Source: Mycobacterium sp. UM_CSW
GTDB lineage: Bacteria; Actinomycetota; Actinomycetes; Mycobacteriales; Mycobacteriaceae
Assembly (NCBI RefSeq): GCF_000455205.1
Contig: NZ_AUWQ01000001.1
Location: 1 to 64,000 of the forward strand
Length of the DNA stretch: 64,000 nt
Direction: 5' to 3'
Each line of letters starts with the position of its first letter. The stretch's first letter is position 1. Shown here piece by piece: positions 38,365 through 46,247 of this stretch. The translations under genes and the position numbers were made by a program. The notes under the pieces are model-generated. The model was not told the origin of the DNA and ran no database searches. It saw only the letters and a list, made by a program, of their open reading frames with translations.

Positions 38365-39258
38365 GTGCGCTTCGGCTTCCTGCTCAGCGAGGTCCTGACC
38401 GGCCTTCGTCGCAACGTCACGATGACGGCCGCGATGATCCTGACGACCGCGATCTCGATCGGCCTGTTCGGCGGCGGGCTGCTGGTGGTCCTCTTGGCCG
38501 ACCATTCCCGCGCCATCTACCTGGACCGCGTCGAGACGCAGGTCTTCCTCACCGAGGACGTGTCTGCGAACGACCCGTCCTGCGGCACCAACCCGTGCAA
38601 GGCGCTGCGGGAAAAGATCGAAGCACGGCAAGACGTCAAATCGGTGCGCTTCCTCAACCGTCAGGACGCCTACGACGACGCGATCCGGAAGTTCCCGCAG
38701 TACAAAGACGTTGCCGGAAAGGATTCCTTCCCAGCCTCGTTCATCGTCAAGCTGGACAATCCCGAGCAGCACAAGGACTTTGACTCTGCAATGCAGGGAC
38801 AGCCCGGGGTGCTTTCGGTGCTCAACCAGAAAGACTTGATCGACCGCCTGTTCGCGGTCCTGGACGGGCTGAGCAAGGCAGCGTTTGCCGTCGCCCTGGT
38901 GCAGGCCGTCGGCGCGATCCTGTTGATTGCCAACATGGTCCAGGTGGCGGCGTATACGCGCCGCACGGAGATCGGGATCATGCGCCTGGTCGGCGCGAGC
39001 CGCTGGTATACCCAGCTGCCGTTCCTGGTCGAGGCGATGGTCGCCGCGGCGGTCGGTGTCGCGATCTCGGTCGCGGGGTTAATCCTGGTACGGGCAACGT
39101 TTTTGGACAACGCGCTGAACCAGTTCTACCAGGCCAACCTGATCGCACGGGTCGACTACGCCGACATCGTCTACATCTCGCCCTGGCTGTTTCTGCTCGG
39201 CGTGTCGATGGCCGCCTTGACCGCCTACGTGACGTTGCGCCTGTACGTACGGCGGTAG
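38365..39258 (+). CDS. ftsX: Cell division membrane protein FtsX
   Basis: Integral membrane partner of FtsE, 297 residues as in M. tuberculosis. One TM near residues 20-45, then an extracellular domain (~46-165) containing the Cys pair in SCGTNPC, then three more TMs, ending [13 protein letters not shown]. The extracellular domain binds and activates peptidoglycan hydrolases (RipC in M. tuberculosis). GTG start immediately after the ftsE stop, so the two are coupled. Confidence 0.96.
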   Translation: MRFGFLLSEVLTGLRRNVTMTAAMILTTAISIGLFGGGLLVVLLADHSRAIYLDRVETQVFLTEDVSANDPSCGTNPCKALREKIEARQDVKSVRFLNRQDAYDDAIRKFPQYKDVAGKDSFPASFIVKLDNPEQHKDFDSAMQGQPGVLSVLNQKDLIDRLFAVLDGLSKAAFAVALVQAVGAILLIANMVQVAAYTRRTEIGIMRLVGASRWYTQLPFLVEAMVAAAVGVAISVAGLILVRATFLDNALNQFYQANLIARVDYADIVYISPWLFLLGVSMAALTAYVTLRLYVRR

Positions 39259-39260
39259 CT

Positions 39261-39770
39261 GTGGCCAAGGACTCCCGCGGGGCCAAGGCGGCCGGCGACA
39301 AGCCCGGCAGCAAACGGATCGTGGCCACCAATCGCAAAGCGCGGCACAACTATTCGATCCTCGAGATTTTCGAGGCGGGAGTCGCTTTGCAGGGCACCGA
39401 AGTAAAGAGCCTGCGGGAAGGGCACGCCTCTCTGGCCGATGCCTACGCAACCATTGATGACGGCGAAGTCTGGTTGCGTAACTTGCACATTCCGGAGTAT
39501 CAGCACGGTAGCTGGACCAACCATGATCCGCGTCGCAACCGAAAGTTGTTGTTACATAGGCAACAAATCGACAGACTGGTCGGCAAGATACGAGATGGTA
39601 ACCTCGCCCTGATGCCACTGTCACTTTACTTCTCCGAGGGCAAGGTCAAGGTTGAGCTCGCGCTGGCACGAGGCAAGCGGGCCCACGATAAACGTCAGGA
39701 CATGGCCCAGCGCGATGCCCAACGCGAAGTGCTTCGCGAACTGGGGCGACGCGCCAAGGGCATGAACTGA
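39261..39770 (+). CDS. smpB: SsrA-binding protein SmpB
   Basis: tmRNA-binding protein for trans-translation, 169 residues. Seen: NRKARHNYSILEIFEAGVALQGTEVKSLREG, WLRNLHIPEY, and the basic C-terminal tail (RGKRAHDKRQDMAQRD) that enters the mRNA channel. GTG at 39261, 2 nt after ftsX. Its RNA partner ssrA is encoded 3 kb downstream in the same orientation. Confidence 0.96.
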   Translation: MAKDSRGAKAAGDKPGSKRIVATNRKARHNYSILEIFEAGVALQGTEVKSLREGHASLADAYATIDDGEVWLRNLHIPEYQHGSWTNHDPRRNRKLLLHRQQIDRLVGKIRDGNLALMPLSLYFSEGKVKVELALARGKRAHDKRQDMAQRDAQREVLRELGRRAKGMN

Positions 39771-40612
39771 TCGGGGCGGCTTACGCCCAGCTGTCGGCCG
39801 TTACGTACGGCGTCAGCGATTTCGTGGGCGGTGTGGCCGCTCGACGGGTAGCGGCGCTGCGAGTGATGCTCGTGGCCTACCCGGTCGAGGCAGTATTGCT
39901 CGGTCTGCTGGCCGTCGTGGTGGGCGGCCCGATTCAGTCCGGCGCGGTCGTGTGGGGCTGCTTGTACGGCGTCGGGATGGCGTTCGGGATGTGGGCGTTT
40001 TTCGCCGCGCTGGGCGCCGGCCCGATATCGGTGGTCTCTCCATTGGCCGCCGTGCTCAATGCCGCGGTACCGGTGGCGGTCGGTGTGGCGCTGGGGGAGC
40101 GGCCGGGTCGCGCGGCCTCATTGGGCGTGGTGCTGGCCCTGGTCGCCGTCATGCTGGTCAGCCGCGAAGCCGCGACCGAGGGAGTGACGCCGTATCGATT
40201 CACCCCGAAGGTCGCCTGGCTCACGGTGGTCGCGGGCTCGGCGATGGGGCTGAACCTGGTGTTTCTTCATCAGGCGCCGCACGAGACCAAACTCTGGCCG
40301 CTGGTGTTCGCCCGGCTGTCCGCCTCCGCGGTGGTCTTCGCGATGTCCGCGATGAGCAAGAACCTGAAGATGCCGGCCGGCAAGCCGCTGAAGCTGGCGC
40401 TGGGCGTGGCCGTGCTGGACATCTGCGCGAACGTGACCATGCTGCTGGCGCTGCACACCTGGCTGCTCTCGCTGGCCAGCATCTTGATCTCGCTGTACCC
40501 GGCGGCGACGGTCGTGCTGGCGATGGTGGTGCTGCGCGAGCGGGTGAGCCGATGCCAGGGCGTCGGCATGGTGATGGCCATGGGTTCCGTGGCGATGATC
40601 GCCGCAAGCTAA
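39767..40612 (+). CDS. EamA-family (DMT) transporter, probable CTG start
   Basis: Ten-helix drug/metabolite-superfamily transporter. The first standard start is GTG 39824 (262 residues), but the frame remains open upstream and reads IGAAYAQLSAVTYGVSDFVGG, which is the normal first EamA helix. The only initiator-like codon covering it is CTG at 39767, overlapping the smpB stop as CTGA. I therefore annotate the longer form (281 residues). Internal repeat symmetry of the two five-helix halves is visible (VSPLAAVLNAAVPVAVGVALGE and ILISLYPAATVVLAMVVLRE). Substrate unknown. Confidence 0.75.
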   Translation: MIGAAYAQLSAVTYGVSDFVGGVAARRVAALRVMLVAYPVEAVLLGLLAVVVGGPIQSGAVVWGCLYGVGMAFGMWAFFAALGAGPISVVSPLAAVLNAAVPVAVGVALGERPGRAASLGVVLALVAVMLVSREAATEGVTPYRFTPKVAWLTVVAGSAMGLNLVFLHQAPHETKLWPLVFARLSASAVVFAMSAMSKNLKMPAGKPLKLALGVAVLDICANVTMLLALHTWLLSLASILISLYPAATVVLAMVVLRERVSRCQGVGMVMAMGSVAMIAAS

Positions 40613-40633
40613 CGGATCGGCTCGCGATCGGCC

Positions 40634-40639
40634 TACTAT
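40634..40639 (+). promoter_or_regulatory. -10 box TACTAT, leaderless start of the next gene
   Basis: TACTAT, then 6 nt (CCGTCC), then ATG 40646; no Shine-Dalgarno. A textbook leaderless arrangement. Confidence 0.5.
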
Positions 40640-40645
40640 CCGTCC

Positions 40646-41491
40646 ATGGCCGACCGCCCCGTCACGCAGCTGGATAAATCCGACGTCCTGTCCGGGCTCT
40701 TCGCCGTGTGGGACTCCATCGACGCGCTGCTCGACGGGCTGCCGGAGGGCGATTGGCTGGCGCCGACGCCGCTACCGGGCTGGGACGTCAAGGCCGTGGT
40801 GTCGCACATCATCGGCACCGAGTCGTTCCTGGCCGGCATCGCGGCCCCGCAGCCCGATATCGACGTGTCGGCGCTCGACCACGTGCGCAACGACATTGGC
40901 GTGATGAACGAGTGCTGGGTGCGCCACCTCAGCGGGGAGTCGGGCGCGGAAGTGCTCGCCCGGTTCAGGGACATCACCGCCGATCGACGCAAGGCGCTGG
41001 CCGGCATGTCGGAAGAGGAGTGGAACGCGGTGATGCCGACGCCGGTGGGCCCGGAAACGTACGGCCGGTTCATGCGGGTGCGCACGTTCGACTGCTGGAT
41101 GCATGAGCAGGACATCCGCGAGGCGCTGTCGCGGCCGTCGTCCGAGAGCGAGCTCGTCGGGCCCGCGTCACAGCTTTCGCTCGACGAGATCGCGGCCACC
41201 ATGGGTTACGTGGTCGGCAAGCGCGGCAAGGCGCCCGACGGTTCGCGCATCCTGTTCGAGCTGACCGGCCCGGTGGCCCGCGACATTCGTGTCAGCGTCG
41301 ACGGTCGCGCCCAGCTGGTCGAGGACTTCGGCGGCCAGGACCCGACGGTGACGATTCGGCTGGACGGGCTGCAGTTCACCAGGCTGGCGGGCGGGCGTCC
41401 CATGTGCCCCGCGCGCGCCCAGGACATCGAGCTGGGCGGCGACAAAGACATCGCCAGGCAGATCGTTGAAAACCTCAATTTCGTGATCTAA
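40646..41491 (+). CDS. Maleylpyruvate-isomerase-fold, mycothiol-dependent-type enzyme (Rv3099c-like)
   Basis: DinB/MDMPI-fold protein, 281 residues. The N-terminal four-helix part has the metal-binding pattern: WDVKAVVSHIIGTESF with a His, and TFDCWMHEQDIREAL with His-x-x-Asp. The C-terminal sterol-carrier-like domain ends in TVTIRLDGLQFTRLAGGR. Homologues use mycothiol as cofactor for isomerisation or conjugation. Position after smpB matches Rv3099c. The exact reaction is unknown. Confidence 0.82.
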   Translation: MADRPVTQLDKSDVLSGLFAVWDSIDALLDGLPEGDWLAPTPLPGWDVKAVVSHIIGTESFLAGIAAPQPDIDVSALDHVRNDIGVMNECWVRHLSGESGAEVLARFRDITADRRKALAGMSEEEWNAVMPTPVGPETYGRFMRVRTFDCWMHEQDIREALSRPSSESELVGPASQLSLDEIAATMGYVVGKRGKAPDGSRILFELTGPVARDIRVSVDGRAQLVEDFGGQDPTVTIRLDGLQFTRLAGGRPMCPARAQDIELGGDKDIARQIVENLNFVI

Positions 41492-41639
41492 GACCATATT
41501 TGGCGCACGCGCGACAAGCGAAGCGACATCTCACACCCGGCGCGCGGGGGTTTGTTCTCCGGGGCCGATCGGGTAGCCGGAACTTACAGGCGCACCTCGC
41601 GCCGATATCAAAATCGTCAACGCCAGGAGGCCGACAGGA

Positions 41640-42602
41640 ATGACTGCACCCGACACCACCCGTTTGCTCGCGCAGCTGCGCACGCTGCTCGACTTGACCA
41701 ACACCGAGATCCAGATCGCGGAAACCCGCGTTGTCCAGGCGCGGACCGACGCCGTGCGCCGTGAGCTGTCGCAGAACGCGGCCAATGCCCGCAAGCGCGC
41801 CGAGTCCCTTGAGTCCGCGATCCGCAAGGTGGGGGGTTACCCCGACGTCATCGGTCCGTTCCTGGGTCGTGCCGCCGCGGCAGTCAAGGCGCTGACCGAG
41901 CAGGCGCAACCGTTCGACGAGGCGCTGCTGGGCGATCTCGCGCTCGAGGACCAGCTGTTGGACCGCGCTCGGTACCTCAAGGCGCTGGCCGTCGCCGCAA
42001 AGCGCCAGGACATCGAGAATTTGGCCGAGCGCCTGATCACTGCCCATTCGGCGACCGTGGACTGGCTCACGACCGTGCTGGCCGAGGACGCGCTTGGCGG
42101 GCCGGCCGCGCTGCGCCGCACGCCGCTGCAGGCGGCCGCCGGCACCGCGGTGAGGCTGGTCAACCTGCCGGCAGCGTGGTCGGCGCGGGGGGTCGACCGG
42201 ACCGTTGAGGCGATGCGCTCGGCGGGTCCGGCGTTCAACGACCTGGTCAAGCGGGGCGGCCACGCCGGCGAGATCGCGGCGAAGGCGCTGTCTGCTTCCC
42301 AGAGCGCGGCGCTGAAGGCCGCCGAGCGGGTCACCCGGTCCGAGGGGGCCGACGGGGCCGCCAGCGCCTTGCACTCGGGCCGGACGGCCGCCGGTGTCTT
42401 GGACGCAAAGGAGCTGCCGATCCGCAAGTACGACGACCTCAACGTCAACGAGGCGGTGGCCGCGATCAGAAAGCTGACGGACCCCAGCGACGTTCGGGCG
42501 ATCATCGCCTACGAGGAGGCGCACAAGAACCGGCAACGCATCGTTTCCGCTGCGCAGACCCACGTCGCCGCCATCGCGCAGGACGTCGTCGGCATCAAGT
42601 AA
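41640..42602 (+). CDS. Helical ferritin-like-type protein of unknown function
   Basis: A 320-residue, nearly all-helical, Ala-rich protein. The N-terminal ~150 residues form heptad-like helices (LLAQLRTLLDLTNTEIQIAETRVVQ) typical of ferritin-like bundles but with no clear di-iron EExxH pair. A low-complexity Ala region follows, then a C-terminal module YDDLNVNEAVAAIRKLTDPSDVRAIIAYEEAHKNR. That module resembles C-terminal helical motifs in several mycobacterial lipid-droplet or cell-surface proteins as I remember them. A good SD (AGGAGG) precedes the ATG. Possibly envelope or lipid associated; uncertain. Confidence 0.65.
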   Translation: MTAPDTTRLLAQLRTLLDLTNTEIQIAETRVVQARTDAVRRELSQNAANARKRAESLESAIRKVGGYPDVIGPFLGRAAAAVKALTEQAQPFDEALLGDLALEDQLLDRARYLKALAVAAKRQDIENLAERLITAHSATVDWLTTVLAEDALGGPAALRRTPLQAAAGTAVRLVNLPAAWSARGVDRTVEAMRSAGPAFNDLVKRGGHAGEIAAKALSASQSAALKAAERVTRSEGADGAASALHSGRTAAGVLDAKELPIRKYDDLNVNEAVAAIRKLTDPSDVRAIIAYEEAHKNRQRIVSAAQTHVAAIAQDVVGIK

Positions 42603-42608
42603 CCGATA

Positions 42609-42676
42609 CCCAAAAGCGCCGTCTCGGCACCGAGTACCCCCTGCAGTCGCCCGACCGGGGGGTACTCGGCTTTTGG
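42609..42676 (+). terminator. Nested hairpin after the helical-protein gene
   Basis: Inner stem ccgagtacccc (42630-42640) pairs with ggggtactcgg (42659-42669); an outer stem ccaaaag (42610-42616) pairs with cttttgg (42670-42676). No T-tract follows, as is common for mycobacterial hairpin terminators. It separates this gene from the tmRNA promoter region (42677-42787). Confidence 0.7.
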
Positions 42677-42787
42677 CGGTCGGGGCGGTCGGCGCGGGAA
42701 GTTAATTCCGTTGCCCGTTGTTGGTTACCGCGTACCATTGATTGTCCTGCCGAAAATCGGCGGGGATGCTCGAAGCAACAAAGACAA

Positions 42788-43152
42788 GGGGCTGAAAGGT
42801 TTCGACTTCGCGCATCGAATCAAGGGAAGCGTGCCGGTGCAGGCAAGAGACCACCGTAAGCGTCGTTGCAACCATATAAGCGCCGATTCACATCAGCGCG
42901 ACTACGCTCTCGCTGCCTAAGCGACAGCTAGTCCGTCAGACCGGGAACGCCCTCGACCCGGAGCCTGGCGTCAGCTAGAGGGATCCACCGGTGAGTCCGG
43001 TCGCGGGACTCATCGGGACATACACAGCGACTGGGATCGTCATCCTGGCTGGTTCGCGTGACCAGGAGATCCGAGTAGAGGCATAGCGAACTGCGCACGG
43101 AGAAGCCTTGAGGGAATGCCGTAGGACCCGGGTTCGATTCCCGGCAGCTCCA
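42788..43152 (+). ncRNA. ssrA: Transfer-messenger RNA (tmRNA, 10Sa RNA)
   Basis: One-piece tmRNA of about 365 nt, rescuing stalled ribosomes with SmpB and EF-Tu. The 5' end GGGGCTGAAAGG and 3' end CAGCTCC-A form the seven-pair acceptor stem (one G-U), and the T-arm reads GGGTTCGATTCCC. The tag frame is at 42882-42920. The 3' CCA is not encoded (genome reads CAC after the discriminator region), so it must be added after transcription. A terminator follows directly. Confidence 0.97.
42882..42920 (+). other. tmRNA tag-peptide reading frame
   Basis: Resume codon GCC followed by codons for the rest of the degradation tag ADSHQRDYALAA and TAA at 42918-42920. This tag is the mycobacterial form; the C-terminal LAA is the ClpXP/ClpAP-type recognition end. 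Confidence 0.95.
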
Positions 43153-43159
43153 CAACAGA

Positions 43160-43206
43160 AGAAAACTAGTCAGTATCGAAAGTCCTGGCTAGTTTTCTGT
43201 TTTTTA
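43160..43206 (+). terminator. Rho-independent terminator of ssrA
   Basis: Stem agaaaactag (43160-43169) with perfect complement ctagttttct (43189-43198), extendable to 14 pairs with one G-T, followed by gttttttag. It has both a hairpin and a T-run, unusual in a genome that mostly lacks T-tract terminators. Confidence 0.92.
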
Positions 43207-43281
43207 GCGGTGGTTCAGACGGTCGCATGGCGCGAATGACCCCCTAGGCCGTTGCGACCGGTGAAGCCTGCCCGCCTGCAC

Positions 43282-44283
43282 TCACCTGGCGATTTCAACA
43301 ACGCATTTCCCTAGCGTCGTTCGGGCCGCGACCCGCGTCAGCGCCGCGGGGACCTCGCCGAAAGGCACCGTCTCTAGGACGGTTCGGCGAAGTTCGCCGC
43401 GGTTCACCATGGCCGTCAGGCCGTGCAGAATTCCCTCAATGTGCTCTCGCGAATAGCCGGCGGCGAGGACTCCGACCAGTGACGTGTTGGTCAGCGTCAT
43501 CATCTGCACGTTGACGGTCGGCCACGTGCCGCTTGCAAATCCGACGGCGAGGTGCTTGCCGTCGCGGGCGAGTGCGCCCATCGCGTTTGTTCCTTGCACG
43601 CCGCCGACGGGGTCGAAAATCATGTCGACACCATGCCAATCGCTGAGCTCGCGTAGTACCTGGGCGAGCGGCCGTCCATCGGCGGCAATGTCGCCACTGC
43701 ACACCACCGCATCGTCGGCACCGTATGACCGGCAGAATTCGGCCCGGGACTCATCGCCCGCGACCGCGACGACCTCGGCCCCGAGCGCCTTGCCCAGCTG
43801 AACCGCGGCGATTCCACTGCCCCCGGCGGCACCGAGGACCACGAGCCGTTGGCCTGCCCGAAGCTGACCTCGGTCGACCAGCCCGATCCACGCGGTCATG
43901 TTGGGGATCCAAAAGCCAGCGGCGGCAACATCATCCATGGCATTGGGGATCGGGAGGACGGTGTCTGCCAAGGCGAGGGCCTCGCCGGCGAACGAGCCGT
44001 TGCCGTTCATGAAGTCGCTGACACCCATGACCCGGGTGCCGAGGGACAAGTCGACGCCGGAACCGACCGCGACAACCGTGCCGGCCAGTTCCTGTCCGGG
44101 TGTGAACGGCACCGGGGGCGTCAGCGGGTAGGTGCCGCGGCACATCAGGACGTCCGGCAATCCGATTCCTGCCGCGGATACCCGGACCTTCACCTGGCCC
44201 GGCCCCGGATCGGGGAGCTGCCGCTCCACCAGCCGCATGACTTCGGCGGGCTCGCCGGCCCCATCCACCTGCCACGCCTTCAT
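43282..44283 (-). CDS. Zinc-independent NADPH:quinone oxidoreductase-like protein (MDR)
   Basis: Medium-chain dehydrogenase/reductase without zinc ligands, 333 residues. N-terminus MKAWQVDGAGEPAEVMRLVERQLP, GroES part with GIGLPDVLMCRGTYP and PFTPGQELAGTVVAVG, and Rossmann LGAAGGSGIAAVQLGKALGAEVVAVAG. The frame stays open upstream to 44505, but that stretch is antisense to the dehydrogenase gene. ATG 44283 is divergent from the next gene with an 82-bp shared promoter region. It probably belongs to the same regulon; substrate unknown. Confidence 0.85.
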   Translation of the reverse strand: MKAWQVDGAGEPAEVMRLVERQLPDPGPGQVKVRVSAAGIGLPDVLMCRGTYPLTPPVPFTPGQELAGTVVAVGSGVDLSLGTRVMGVSDFMNGNGSFAGEALALADTVLPIPNAMDDVAAAGFWIPNMTAWIGLVDRGQLRAGQRLVVLGAAGGSGIAAVQLGKALGAEVVAVAGDESRAEFCRSYGADDAVVCSGDIAADGRPLAQVLRELSDWHGVDMIFDPVGGVQGTNAMGALARDGKHLAVGFASGTWPTVNVQMMTLTNTSLVGVLAAGYSREHIEGILHGLTAMVNRGELRRTVLETVPFGEVPAALTRVAARTTLGKCVVEIAR

Positions 44284-44317
44284 CGGAGTCCTCCGGTCGA
44301 CGGTATTGCCAACGACG

Positions 44318-44341
44318 ATCACACCATGATTACACTGTGAT
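44318..44341. promoter_or_regulatory. Candidate TetR operator between divergent genes
   Basis: Arms ATCACA (44318-44323) and TGTGAT (44336-44341) are perfect inverted repeats 12 bp apart. Inside, ATTACACTGTGAT (44329-44341) is a tighter imperfect palindrome. The -10-like TACACT (44331-44336) of the dehydrogenase gene lies within it. The site is well placed for the TetR regulator encoded in this operon (45657). Confidence 0.5.
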
Positions 44342-44365
44342 TTGATCGATTGGAAGGGGTCGAGG

Positions 44366-45667
44366 ATGGCGTGGGACTTCGAGACCGACCCCGAGTTCGA
44401 CGAGAAGCTTGCGTGGATGCGCGAATTCATCGACACCGAGGTCATCCCCCTCGAACCCATCCTCGCGGAGCTGCCTGCCTCGGAATGGGCGGCGGTCAAG
44501 CGCATGTTGCAGGACCGCGTGAAGTCCCAGGGCCTGTGGGGGATGTTTCTCGATCCCAGCCTCGGCGGTTCGGGCTCGGGTCAGCTCAAGCTCGCGCTGA
44601 TGTCGGAGATCATCGGCCGCTGCATGGTCTCGATGGAGTTGTTCGGCGTGCAGGCACCCGACAGCGGCAACATGGAGTTGCTCGCCCACGGCGCCGACGA
44701 AGCCCAGAAGCAGCGGTGGCTGTATCCGAATCTGCGCGGGGAGATCTCCAGCGCATTCGCCTTGACCGAGCCTTTCCTCGCTGGTGCCGATCCGACCGTG
44801 ATCGAAACCACGGCGGTGCTCGACGGCAACGACTGGGTTATCAACGGGCACAAGTGGTTCACCACCAATGCCTCGTGCGCCGACATCATTTTGGTTGTCG
44901 CCGAGACCGATCCGGCCGGTCGTCCGCATCGGCACGCCTCGATCTTCGTGGTGCCGGCGGGCACGCCCGGGTTGCAGATCCTGCGCGAGATTCCCACGAT
45001 GGCTCACCCGAATCCCGAGTTTGGCCGTCGCGGCAACCACGCTGAGGTGGTTTTCGACGATTGCCGCGTGCCCGGCGATCATCTGATCGGGGCCCGCGGC
45101 GAGGGGTTCCGGTTGGCGCAACAGCGACTTGGCGGCGGCCGCATTCATCATGCGATGCGCTGGCTCGGTCAAGCCCAGCGTGCCCTGGACATCATGGGGG
45201 AGCGGGCGGTGTCCCGGCGATCGCACGGCCGGCTGCTCGGCGAGCACCAGATGGTGCAGGACTATATCGCGCTATCGCACATGGAGATTCAAGCCGCGCG
45301 CCTGCTGACATTCCAGACCGCGTGGAAGATGGATCGTGACGGGGCCAGCGCGGTGCGCGCCGAGCTGGGCATGGTCAAGGCACATGTGTCCAAGGTGGTG
45401 CTGGCGGTGCTCGACCGGGCAATCCAGGTATGCGGAGCCTTGGGATATTCCGGCGATCTGCCCGTCGAGCAGTGGTACCGCATGACCCGTTTCGGTTCGA
45501 TCGGCGATGGCCCGGACGAGTTGCACAAGTCCGTGCTGGCGCGTCACGTTCTCAAGAAGTACCGACCCGTCGAGGGGTGGCCAACCGAGCACCTGCCCTC
45601 GCGTCGACCTGCCGCACAACGGAAATGGTCCGAATTGTGCGAGGCAGCAGGTGTACGTGCCCAATGA
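44366..45667 (+). CDS. ACAD10/11-like acyl-CoA dehydrogenase
   Basis: Acyl-CoA dehydrogenase fold, 433 residues. Seen: FALTEPFLAGADPTVIETTAVLDGNDWVINGHKWFTTNA, and the C-terminal GSIGDGPDELHKSVLARHVLKKY. In place of the common Y/F-E-G-T segment it has the G-D-G-P-D-E form characteristic of the ACAD10/ACAD11 subgroup, putting Asp381 at the catalytic-base position. A good SD (GGAAGGGG) precedes ATG 44366. The next genes are TetR, an APH-fold kinase and an SDR, all overlapping. It probably acts on a phosphorylated or 4-hydroxy acyl-CoA; this is inferred from ACAD10/11. Confidence 0.85.
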   Translation: MAWDFETDPEFDEKLAWMREFIDTEVIPLEPILAELPASEWAAVKRMLQDRVKSQGLWGMFLDPSLGGSGSGQLKLALMSEIIGRCMVSMELFGVQAPDSGNMELLAHGADEAQKQRWLYPNLRGEISSAFALTEPFLAGADPTVIETTAVLDGNDWVINGHKWFTTNASCADIILVVAETDPAGRPHRHASIFVVPAGTPGLQILREIPTMAHPNPEFGRRGNHAEVVFDDCRVPGDHLIGARGEGFRLAQQRLGGGRIHHAMRWLGQAQRALDIMGERAVSRRSHGRLLGEHQMVQDYIALSHMEIQAARLLTFQTAWKMDRDGASAVRAELGMVKAHVSKVVLAVLDRAIQVCGALGYSGDLPVEQWYRMTRFGSIGDGPDELHKSVLARHVLKKYRPVEGWPTEHLPSRRPAAQRKWSELCEAAGVRAQ

Positions 45668-46247
45668 GATAGAGCTCGACGCGCAGCAGATCGTGGCCGC
45701 CGCGGTGGAGATCCTGCACGAAGGCGGCCTCGATGCGGTGAGCATGCGCAACGTGGCCGGTCGGCTGGGCGTGACCCCGCCCCCGGTATACGCGCGGATC
45801 GGCAACAAGGACGCACTATTGGATGCGATCGCCGAGCACTTCCTGGCCGACCTCGCGCCTGCCGTGAAGCCCGACGAACCCTGGCCGGACTACGCCCGAC
45901 GCTGGACGCAGCAGATGCGCCGGCGCCTCACCAAGGCCGCCGACAGCGGGCTCTTTCTGCAGGTGAAGCGGCCGACATACCTGGAGGCAACCAGACCGCT
46001 GCTCAAATGCATGCGTCGCGACGGAATTTCGAAGGACGCAGCGGTGCGCGCGTGCCGGCTACTGACGTGGGCGACCGTGGGTTTCGTCGCCATGGATCAC
46101 CCCCCATCGGCCACACGGTCTCGACGACGGAACCGACTGGCCGGCAGTGACCCGGCCGGCGTGACGTCCGGCGAGATCGACGAATTGTTCACGGCCCACA
46201 TCGGATACCTCATCGAGGGCATCCGGCGCGACGAGGAAACGCGATGA
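45657..46247 (+). CDS. TetR-family transcriptional regulator
   Basis: A 196-residue TetR protein. HTH: DAQQIVAAAVEILHEGGLDAVSMRNVAGRLGVTPPPVYARIGNKDALLDAIAEHFL (residues ~7-62). The C-terminal domain is of the TetR_C type with MDHPPSATRSRRR and a final GYLIEGIRRDEE. GTG at 45657 overlaps the dehydrogenase end by 11 nt; GTG 45651 is an alternative. Likely the local repressor of this operon and of the divergent oxidoreductase. Confidence 0.86.
   Translation: MPNEIELDAQQIVAAAVEILHEGGLDAVSMRNVAGRLGVTPPPVYARIGNKDALLDAIAEHFLADLAPAVKPDEPWPDYARRWTQQMRRRLTKAADSGLFLQVKRPTYLEATRPLLKCMRRDGISKDAAVRACRLLTWATVGFVAMDHPPSATRSRRRNRLAGSDPAGVTSGEIDELFTAHIGYLIEGIRRDEETR

Noticed and set aside
42711-42920. A 69-codon open frame before and inside ssrA
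   Set aside because: Its end is the tmRNA tag frame; the rest is structured tmRNA and promoter sequence, not a protein gene.
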